In this document: piece by piece, positions 24,801-31,600 of the stretch
Layout: every line of letters starts with the position of its first letter
Numbering within the stretch: the stretch's first letter is position 1
Origin: Branchiostoma floridae
Taxonomy: Eukaryota > Chordata > Leptocardii > Amphioxiformes > Branchiostomatidae
Length of the DNA stretch: 64,000 bases
Reading direction: 5' to 3'
Assembly (NCBI RefSeq): GCF_000003815.2
Contig: NC_049981.1
Coordinates: forward strand, 22,982,255 to 23,046,254
Notes under the pieces: generated by a model
Seen by the model: the letters and a program-made list of their open reading frames with translations, nothing else
Databases searched by the model: none
What the model was told of the DNA's origin: nothing
Translations under genes and position numbers: made by a program

Positions 24801-26219
24801 CCCTCATCCAGCCATATAATGTTTTACACAAAACACGCATATTCAGTGGAATACGAGGGTTGATTGGGACCCTTAGGAGGAGCGTGGGTACTGAAAATTT
24901 GCAAATATTCACAATAGTTAGATTTTCACAGTGGCTTCTCCTGTGCAAAATCAAGACACCACTTCCATTGTAAAACTGACTGTACTATTGAACTGCAAAC
25001 TTTAACAAGCACAAAAAAAACTACTTTACATTCCTGCTGCAAAAGTGAAGAAACATACAGGATGTGTAACTCTAAGTCTTGATTTCCACAGAGAGAAGAG
25101 TGGCATCCCCCCCTCCTCCACCCCCCTCACCCCCAACAGTAGTGGAACAGCCCCAGCCCAGCAGCAGTCCAGAGAAACCCCGGTCGGAGACCCCAGTACA
25201 ACCAACACCAACCCCTGAACCTACAGCCAAACCTACACAGACTCCCAGTAAAGGTGAGTTCTACTTGTCCTGTCATGCAATAGGGAACATGGGGTGTGTG
25301 CTTGTTTTTGGCGACACAACAGGGGTGGAGCCTGCTTTTGGTATCTCATTCTGGTTTTGGTATCTCATGTTCTGGACATGCTATTTTTGGGATAGTTGAG
25401 CGGTAGATATCTCTTTGGACAGAGAGCAAGTGGTGTAGGCTTGGCCCCCCTGGTGGCTTTTTTAAAACTGCAGAAGTAGGTTTTGTTTAAGACTGAAATA
25501 GAAATAGAGTAACTGAAGAAAGGATTGGCAGATTTTTATTTGTGTATATAACTCTTCCTGCTTTTAAGGACGGAAAACATTAATAATCTACTACTAATGT
25601 ACTACTACGAAGATGGACATGCTTTAGTTACCATGTGAGCCTATTGGATCTTTGAAAAGTTACACATTGATTCTTGAGATTTTGGTCATTTTGTATATTT
25701 TCTCTCACTAGTCATTCCGGCCCAGGACGTTATGATGCACTTGCCTTCACCGTTTGCTCTATGAAATGTGTTTATGCATCCACTTTGAGTATGCAGTAAG
25801 GAAACTGTTGGGTGAGTGCAGTTCCTACCATTTCTGTACGGTGGAGCTGTTGTAGAAGGTCTGATGGATTCACATGGTATCTAAGGGTCTAACGTTACAT
25901 AGAACATGGTGATGGTGTAGTCTAGAGTCGAAGAGACAAGCTTGCCAATGATACCTTACAAAGTTTCCTCTTATGTTGACTTTCAGACTCTCCACAAACG
26001 GAGACTCCGCCCACAGAAGATGAAAACACCCCGCCCCTCCCCACCTTCATCCTGCAGCCCCCCCTCCCCGCAGTGTACTCCCCCGGGAAGCCCAACCCCA
26101 CGGACGGCCAGCCCCCTGCCGTGCCCATCGTACTGAACCCTGAAGTCATCCAGGGGACGCCTATCCCCATACTGGCTCCCCAAGAAGCACCACCCTCTGT
26201 CACAACAACATCCAACTAA
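3264..26219 (+). CDS. GBF1: GBF1, Golgi brefeldin A-resistant ARF guanine nucleotide exchange factor (5' incomplete)
   Basis: Large Sec7-type exchange factor that loads GTP on ARF1 at the cis-Golgi and ERGIC, driving COPI coat recruitment. Exons follow the vertebrate GBF1 protein in order, with consistent GT-AG phases: 3264-3372, 3533-3593, 4098-4152, 5471-5851, 6225-6408, 6745-6829, (gap), 7631-7692 partial, 8163-8255, 8822-8917 partial, 9677-9836, 10314-10475, 11020-11132, 11605-11807, 12220-12343, 12804-12929, 13249-13331, 13808-13923, 14312-14432, 14955-15054, 15459-15635, 16025-16089, 16744-16867, 17432-17503, 17896-18011, 18238-18391, 18885-19137, 19762-19928, 20409-20637, 20995-21173, 21931-22099, 22479-22609, 23247-23462, 23984-24170, 25092-25253, 25987-26219 (TAA). 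The first exon reads [20 protein letters not shown], which sits ~130 residues into the family, so the start codon is missing. At least one exon lies in the 7015-7630 gap. Exons are visibly GC-richer than the introns. Confidence 0.96.
3687..3950 (+). mobile_element. 5S rRNA-derived SINE (SINE3 type) in a GBF1 intron
   Basis: The head, 3687-3805, follows eukaryotic 5S rRNA end to end: CTACGGCC start, GATCTCGGAAGTTAAGCAA (internal promoter A-box region), GTGCTTGGATGGGGGACC (C-box region), and GCTGTAGCCT end. It differs from a true 5S gene at many sites, and no T-run terminator follows. Instead it runs into an unrelated body (about 3806-3945, with inverted GGTCCCGTGCTCGAGGAGG / CCTCGACCACG). A 5S head fused to a body is the pattern of SINE3 elements. 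It lies in the intron between the GBF1 exons at 3533-3593 and 4098-4152, same strand. Confidence 0.8.
5183..5215. repeat. Short hairpin-forming inverted repeat
   Basis: AGTTCCTATGGTA and TACCATAGGAACT form 13-bp perfect arms around a 7-base loop inside a GBF1 intron. No flanking element was recognised. Confidence 0.6.
7015..7630. other. Assembly gap (616 N) removing GBF1 HUS exon(s)
   Basis: The gap falls between GBF1 exon 6745-6829 and the partial exon ending at 7692. By comparison with the vertebrate protein, roughly 60 residues of the HUS domain are missing here. Confidence 0.95.
8714..8813. other. Assembly gap (100 N)
   Basis: Placeholder gap directly upstream of the GBF1 exon at 8822. 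The acceptor AG (8820-8821) lies just inside the resolved sequence. Confidence 0.95.
8918..9017. other. Assembly gap (100 N) cutting a GBF1 exon end
   Basis: The GBF1 exon that starts at 8822 runs into this gap after the codons for FEDLTKRC, so its donor site is not visible. Confidence 0.95.
9289..9580. mobile_element. MITE with ~35-bp terminal inverted repeats
   Basis: The left end, 9289-9323 (TAGTACAATGCTAAACTTTC, then CTTCCAGCACAAAGG), is the inverse of the right end, 9545-9580 (read on the minus strand: TAGCACAATGCTTAACTTTC, then a near-identical continuation). The ~290-bp interior has no coding capacity. It sits in the GBF1 intron before exon 9677-9836. The upstream flank (about 9100-9250) also matches 32040-32215, so it is itself repetitive. 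Confidence 0.75.
9677..11132 (+). CDS. GBF1: GBF1 HUS end and variable HUS-Sec7 linker exons (sub-region of GBF1)
   Basis: Exon 9677-9836 begins with the conserved [20 protein letters not shown]. The following exons 10314-10475 and 11020-11132 code for a low-complexity linker rich in Lys, Glu, Ala, Thr and Gly, poorly conserved with vertebrates except for its last residues EVKQKKR, which lead into the Sec7 domain. Splice phases (1, 1, 0) join these exons without a frame conflict. Confidence 0.85.
11605..13923 (+). CDS. GBF1: GBF1 Sec7 catalytic domain exons (sub-region of GBF1)
   Basis: Exons 11605-11807, 12220-12343, 12804-12929, 13249-13331 and 13808-13923 code for the whole Sec7 domain, beginning [30 protein letters not shown] carries the glutamic finger (Glu codon 12293-12295) that expels GDP from ARF. 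The hydrophobic-groove motif is ML-N-DQHNHN (codons ~12870-12896). The Ala after the catalytic Glu and the Met in IIMLN are both kept. Changes at the equivalent vertebrate positions are known to give brefeldin A resistance, so this protein is predicted to be brefeldin-sensitive (inference). Confidence 0.93.
14312..24170 (+). CDS. GBF1: GBF1 HDS1-HDS3 region exons (sub-region of GBF1)
   Basis: Exons 14312-24170 code for the helical repeats C-terminal to Sec7 (HDS1-3), which in vertebrates bind lipid droplets and Golgi membrane and effector proteins. Recognisable stretches include [111 protein letters not shown] and [21 protein letters not shown] basic patch ([16 protein letters not shown], exon 20995-21173) lies before HDS3, as in vertebrate GBF1. 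Confidence 0.92.
15868..15985 (+). mobile_element. LINE 3'-end fragment
   Basis: Contains AATGAAAAGCGGCCTGCAGG, then CCAAATTGAGCTTCTTAAGAATGAATAAAGG, followed by short AAAC repeats. The same tail occurs at 58795-58860, downstream of a recognisable reverse transcriptase C-terminus, so this is a truncated 3' end of the same LINE family. It sits in the GBF1 intron just before exon 16025-16089. The GCGGCCTGCAGGCC palindrome can form a tail hairpin. Confidence 0.7.
16712..16730. repeat. Poly-C run next to a splice acceptor
   Basis: A run of about 17 C within the polypyrimidine tract of the GBF1 exon starting at 16744 (acceptor CCACAG). It may serve as an unusual all-C pyrimidine tract. Confidence 0.7.
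16845..17235. repeat. Degenerate tandem repeat built from an exon end plus splice donor
   Basis: ACACAACTGTATAAAGGTAC is the last bases of GBF1 exon 16744-16867 plus its GT donor. It recurs in diverged form downstream at ~16900, ~16938, ~16980, ~17020 and ~17150, each copy about 40-130 bp apart and separated by TTCACTACAGTCTA-like spacers. The array therefore contains repeated pseudo-donor and AG-like sites. Confidence 0.7.
18417..18555. mobile_element. Hairpin MITE-like inverted repeat
   Basis: GTAGCATAAGATTGTATCGA (left) is mirrored by TTTTGATACTATCTTATGCCA (right), and the complementarity continues inward with GGAGTATG / TATACTCC. The ~140-bp unit is a near foldback that begins 25 bp after the donor of the GBF1 exon ending at 18391. 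Confidence 0.65.
21669..21850. repeat. Tandem partial duplication: decoy copy of a GBF1 exon start
   Basis: The ~180-bp block 21669-21850 repeats 21851-22000, starting at AGTTTTGGCAACACCTCAGG / AGTTTTGGCGACGCCTCAGG and running through the intron end, a CCCGTAG acceptor (exon-like start 21763) and the first ~18 codons, [16 protein letters not shown]. Homology then stops; the frame continues without further similarity to GBF1 and reaches a stop within ~25 codons. The functional exon is 21931-22099. Confidence 0.85.
22955..23246. repeat. ~62-bp minisatellite ending at a GBF1 splice acceptor
   Basis: About five copies of a unit containing GACACAGGTGCTCTCACAAA, then CCTCATGTCCACCCTTGTA and a variable (A/T)AG-GATGAATGA segment. 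The last copy merges into the acceptor GTGTCCACAG of exon 23247-23462, so the pyrimidine tract of this exon is itself repeat sequence. Confidence 0.8.
23830..23935. repeat. Second decoy copy of a GBF1 exon start
   Basis: CCCATCCCCAG followed by the codons for [13 protein letters not shown] (23875-23913) is a near-exact copy of the start of the real exon 23984-24170, including ~35 bp of upstream intron (CTGTTGATGTACACCCATC). The copy ends after 13 codons and runs into TGTAACTGTGATTAA. Same layout as the duplication at 21669. Confidence 0.85.
24181..24602. mobile_element. MITE with CTAGGGRTGGGTAC termini
   Basis: The left end CTAGGGGTGGGTACTGG (24183) is inverted at the right end, CCGGTACCCATCCCTAG (24585-24601). 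The ~420-bp interior is non-coding and contains further complementary GGACCGG/CCGGTAC stretches. It inserted 10 bp after the GBF1 donor at 24171. The ends resemble those of hAT-type non-autonomous elements, but no clear 8-bp target duplication was found. Confidence 0.7.
25092..26219 (+). CDS. GBF1: GBF1 proline-rich C-terminal tail exons (sub-region of GBF1)
   Basis: Exon 25092-25253 and the last exon 25987-26219 code for a Pro/Thr/Ser-rich disordered tail ([20 protein letters not shown] ... [16 protein letters not shown] ... [20 protein letters not shown]) ending in TSN-stop. Vertebrate GBF1 has an equivalent tail with LILQP and LPIILNP-like motifs, which anchors the alignment. The stop is TAA at 26217-26219. 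Confidence 0.88.
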
Positions 26220-26440
26220 ACCTGTTACAGCACCCCCTGTCAGCATTGTACAGAATTGCAGGGCCCTAAAGAGGCACCACTTCCCGTCACAACATCCAAC
26301 TAGACCGGTTACGGCACCCCCTACCAGCGTTGTACTGAACTGCAGGGCTCCTGAAGAGGAACCGCCTTCTAATACACAAACATCCAACAAAACCATCTAC
26401 GGCAATCTCTTGCAGCTTTGTACAGAACTGCAGATTATGT
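26157..26440. repeat. Three ~85-bp tandem repeats spanning the GBF1 stop codon
   Basis: Units start near 26178 (CAAGAAGCACCACCCTCTGT), 26265 (AAAGAGGCACCACTTCCCGT) and 26351 (GAAGAGGAACCGCCTTCTAA). Each contains a CAACATCCAAC element and ends in GTACAGAACTGCAG-like sequence. The first unit holds the last coding residues [12 protein letters not shown] and the stop; the other two lie in the 3' UTR. Confidence 0.8.
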
Positions 26441-27595
26441 CAAACCAGTGGTTAAGTTTATGTCAAATAAGTCTTGCAAAGGCAAAGGTGCTTGTAGTGA
26501 ATCGCTGTGCATTAAGGTGAATTAAGGCAAGGTTTACAGCCAGTATTACTGACTAGTTGTGTTGAACTGATGTGCACATGGCAGTATCTCTAAGTTCAGT
26601 ACACTAAACTATAAGTCCCCACACTATTACTATCTCTATTGTGTGCATATTGCTTGTCTTTGATCACAACACAGCGTGATGTATAGATATTTTTTTGATG
26701 TTTGAAATTTTGGAATGTCTTGTCAACATTGTATGATCTCTGGCTTATTGTTTTGATGTATAAAATGTATTTGGCAGGAATGATTAATTGGATGTCTCTG
26801 TCAGTTAAAACGTTGCTATTGTTTGTTCTGGTGTTGGAATTTGTGCCTGACAGAGTTTTGTGAAACCAGCATTTCAGGTGCATTTCATGTCCTCAGTATT
26901 TTTTTAAAAGGTTTTGTAGAATGTCAATGGAAGTGTGTGTAGATGGATGCCTTAGTTGTTGTTTTACCAAGTTTAGCATTTTACGTGCATGAGTTGTCAT
27001 ACATTATCATGAATTAGCATATTTGGAGAGCTATATCGTAGAAACAACAAAGCATGGCCTTGGCCACTTGTGCAATGAGATAATATATAAATAAGGCGTT
27101 TTGGCCAGCACCTCAAGGGGGAGGCCGTTTTAGCTTTCCCCTCCCAGACTCCATTTACAGATGTGGAAAGAAAGTGTACAGAAGTCTGGAGTGAACTGCA
27201 CAAGTTTAATGTACTTTTCCTTGATGTTATAAAGCTGAGGTTTCCGACTTTTGTGATCAGAGACAGGACTGTATCATGATGTAACAGAATGCTGCTTGTC
27301 CAACTGTATTGTAACAACAGCTGTACATTACACATCAGTAGTTAGGACATGTATGTACACAAGGGACAGTATTTGTACTGTTGTTGATTTGTGTATTATT
27401 AAGACCAGTCGGAAATTTTCCAAGAAAATGTACATACGTGTACAGAATATTTATGATTTTTGAAGAGATGCATTTTGTCTCTCGACACGATGACAGTATG
27501 TATCCAGGAGAATTAAAAGTTGAATTATTCCGTCACTGCATGGAAACTGTTGTAGAGATGTCATCTGTATAATGTTACTACCATGGAAATAAAGA
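26220..27595 (+). promoter_or_regulatory. GBF1: GBF1 3' UTR and poly(A) signal
   Basis: After the stop there are ~1.4 kb without coding potential, ending in AATAAA at 27588-27593, the first strong poly(A) signal on this strand. The 3' UTR holds two of the tandem repeats described above and A/T-rich sequence. Confidence 0.7.
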
Positions 27596-28437
27596 AACAA
27601 AACTCAAATAGCCATATAGAATGGACTCGTACTCATTCCTCAAGCTACTGACATATTTCGCACCGCAGAATCACACGTGCAGGTTAGGAACATGCTGCTG
27701 GGGGCTCTAAAAGAGCAGAAGCAAGAGTTTGTGGAACTCGAACCCAATTCTTATGATTCATGAAGTTTGAAAAATGAAAATGTACATTTCGGATGAATTT
27801 GGTTGAATTTCAAGTTTATTGTTCATCTGTATCTAAGCTGCAAATGCCTTGATTACTAGATTGCTAAGTTGAAATCATAAATGTAATATGTTATGCATGG
27901 TGCAAACACTATCACTCTTTCAAAAGCTTACAGGTTCAGACCTTAATCCACACTGACTTAATTTTATGGATGATATCCTCTGAAGACCCCAAGACTAATG
28001 TAAAACCACAGGCCTACAAAGCTGGTAATTCGAATTGAACCACAGAACACAGTGTACATGTCTCAAACGAAGTAACAAGACTTATTTGTAGGAGGCATAT
28101 GTAGGCTGTCCTGTTCATCCTAGCAGTTTTATATGATGTAACTGAAGTAATCGATATTTGATATATTTACAAGAACTACCAAAGAAGTACGCTATTAGGA
28201 GACCTGGTATATATGGCTCCAAGCACTATTATTATGAATGATATATGATGATGAGAATACTCATATATAGCAGTCTGACATAATAATCACATTTTGTGGT
28301 AGTGCATAACGAGTATTACACAAACCGACATATCTTGCTTTTATGTGGCAATGCGGCAAGTTCTGGACTTGCGTGGAGAGGATTTTTTTTACAGTAGGCA
28401 AAAAGTAATGCGCGCGCGGATGTCACCCATCAAATCT
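27596..28437. other. Intergenic spacer between convergent GBF1 and the lectin-kringle gene
   Basis: No gene seen. The block 27670-27850 (GTTAGGAAC, CAAGAGTTTGT, TGAAAATGTACATTT) matches 28745-28935 in the same orientation; the latter is intron next to the kringle exon. TTTATT at 27815-27820 would be an AATAAA signal for the minus-strand gene. Confidence 0.6.
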
Positions 28438-28691
28438 TTAAGTCAGTGTGGCCTTGCCACATGTTGGTACGTCACAATACTCCCATATTGTGCCAGGATC
28501 AGTGGTGAAACACCAAACTTCGTATTCCCCGTCTGGGTTCCGGCAGTAGTTGTGCACCAGATTGGTGTAGATGTGCTGATGAGGTGTCTGACTGCTCCAG
28601 TGCTGACACTTTCTGCCTGTTTTGGTCACAGCGACTGTTCCCTGGTAGGAGGCCCCATTTCCCTCCTTACATTCTGCTGCTGCAACTGGTT
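28438..28691 (-). CDS. Kringle domain exon (sub-region of the lectin-kringle gene)
   Basis: A single exon codes for one full kringle (about 80 residues, C1 to C6 visible: AECKEG, RKCQHW, NYCRNPDG, WCFTTDP, EYCDVPTC). Known kringles bind lysine, lipid or protein ligands. The lysine-site Asp pair (DxD before the fifth Cys) is not obvious here: the segment reads FTTDPGTIWEYC. Ends ATLT-stop at 28438. Confidence 0.85.
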
Positions 28692-31600
28692 CTGAGAAGT
28701 GAGGTAGATGAAGAGAGAAAAAAACAGTATTATACAGTCATCAGCAGGTTAGGAACTTTGTGCTGACCACGGAGTTGGAGCATCTAAAAGATTGGAAACA
28801 AGAGTTTGTAGAGTCCAAACCTCCGTCAAATTAAGTTGGAAAAAATGAAATTGTACATTTTGGTGATGTTTGAATTTCAACAGTTTGATGTTCATGTCCT
28901 AATCAAGTATTTGAATTTGCTGCTCCTCTGTATGCAAATGCACGTTGACCTGCTCTTGAGGTGTATGAGTCAGAAGATTAGTGTTACAGTAGTAGATTTT
29001 AAGTATTCAGGCAACACTAGGAAACATTAAGACATACAAATGTAGTTAATAAGGAAACTTATAAAGTCACAACAGAATATTCACCGATTTGACAGATGAA
29101 GCTCCTGTGCCCCGCAGAACAGCTCCTGTCACGCCAGCTGACACCTGTACCCCCCTGCTGTACCTTGAGTAGTCCGCAGCGTGCTTTCTTCTTGTTGGGC
29201 TTTCCTGGTGCCCAGTTGGTGAAGCTGCAACTACTCAGCAAGGTTCCATCAGACCACTGCCACTCACCCTAATTTTCAATAGTGGAAGGTAATTGAGCAC
29301 TTTTTCAGGCCATTTTGATTTGATAATATGGATGACATCCACGCGCGCATTAGTTTTCATCCGTTTCCCCCAACAAATGTCGTTGACCAAACTGTGAATT
29401 GTACAAAGTTTAAAAGAATTAGCACATATATGCCATAAACTGAGAAAAAAATCTCATTAATTCCAAAGTCGAAGAAGAAGATAAAAAATGAAAAAAATCT
29501 ATTCTTCGGTATACCATACTCTGTGTGTTTTATTTAGCCTTCCTGACCACTGAAGACAACATTTTAGAGAGAAACTTTTTTTATTCGTACACTCACATCA
29601 GTGTTGAGGTTCCCAGAGATGTCATCCATGTAATCAAGTCAACATGGCCTTAGCGCCCTAATAATCAGCTACTACATGTATCGTATAACACACCATTGTC
29701 AATGTACAGTTCTACACCAATGGCATTGGTGTAGAACTGTACATTGACAATGGTGTGTTTGATGTGGACAAAGTACGATCACTTATCAAATGTTTTTCCA
29801 ACTATAAGACTAGATATCAAATTAAAATTGTGGCAAAAAGTTGAGAGACGATTTTAAAGAAAGGGGGGAAATGACGGGAACTAAACATACCAAAAGAGAG
29901 CAAATTGAAAATGCCAGTGGAAGTAACTTATAATTCACGTAAAGATGGTCTTGACAACAAAAATGGTTCCTAGCCATTATACTAGCTTGTGGACTGGGGG
30001 AGTCTTTTCCTATGAAAATTTCTGCCAACAGACATTGCCAACATCAGGTGGAACACTTACTGATTCAGAAGTTTTCCTCAGCCCGATCCAGTAAGCTCTG
30101 TCTGCGTCCACTAACTTGTCGATGAGGAAGTACTGCAGCTCCTGGGTTTTGATATCGGCAAGATGGCCTCCATCTGCATCACAGGTCCTCTTAGCATCAT
30201 TGTACGCCAAAGCTTGGTTAACCACCTTGTAGTGGGCTCCATCATGCTCTGTGTAACCAGGATATCCTGCTGGAAAGAGAGGGGGGTAGATATATTGTAT
30301 CTATTCAACTTTACAAATAAAAAGAGACGAATACAAGAGAAGCTGGCTGCGAAAACCATAAAATTGGTTACTCCACCGGCATGCTCAAAGGAATGCAAAT
30401 AAAAACAAATATACAACAAATATGCACAGAGGCCTACAACAGCAAAGAAACTCCAGGAGCTAAGGAAGCTTGCAGGATGCAAAGCACAATGGAAAAGGAT
30501 GAAGAAAGACTGAATGCAGCTATAGGACTTTCCAGACTATAGATGCAGAACACAGTGACTGATGATGATGATACAACCATTACAGACTAACTTCTGAAGC
30601 AAGAGTGGACTTACAGGGTTTTGATGAATATCTCATTGGTCAGAGAGGCTCCTTACATTGTATTAATAGAGCTTTTCTATGGACTATATCTGAGTGGATT
30701 GCCTTGATCTTAACTTGCTCTTGCTTTCAAAAAAATTGGTTGATAACTTGACAGGATGTTGGAATCTACTAGTCCGACATACTGAACCAGGATGACATAA
30801 CAATATGTAAGAGTAAGAGAAAACAGAGCATCAACCTGTTTTATCCATGGCCTTAGTCCCCTGATCAGTCTCGGGCTGTGGAGTTGTTTGATCCCGGTAG
30901 AGGGGGCTGCTGAACTGTGGCATCTTGGCAAACGTAGCGGTGGTCTTTTCTAATTCAGATAATCCTGAACATGAATTAAACTAAACTTAGCCAGATATAA
31001 GCAAACCATGTAAGAAGGGATTTATATAGTTTCAAGAGAATACGTGTTAAAACAATACAATACAAAACAAACAAACAGCTGCAATATTTACTACCTAAGC
31101 TCTCTGTAATGAGCTGCGACAAAAGGGCAAGGTTGCCGCAAGAAGAAGAGAAAACATCAACCTGTTTTATCCATGGCTTTAGTCCTCAGACCAGTCTTAG
31201 GCTGTAGAGTACTTTGATCCTGGTAGAAGGGGCTGCTGAACAATGGCCATGGCGTGTTCGCAAACGTAGCGGTGGTCTTCTGTAATCCAGGTGATCCTGA
31301 ACATGAAGGAAAGTAGAATTAGCTAGAAAATACAAGCAACAAATAAGTATTCCAAAGAGGAAGGGGTTTTAGTGTCAACAAGACTTTAACATCTATTATC
31401 ATAATACCGGCACGTTTACGACGATTTCTCTAGCCATACTGATTTGACAAATTGTCAACGTATCATTTTCTCCAGTTACATGTTGCTGTTTTAGGTTACC
31501 CTTGACACTTCTTCTGTGTAACTTTTCTGCCACTCTTGTCCTGCTAAAAGCCTAATATCGTAATTGTAACACGCCGCGGAATTACACGGCGAACGGGCGC

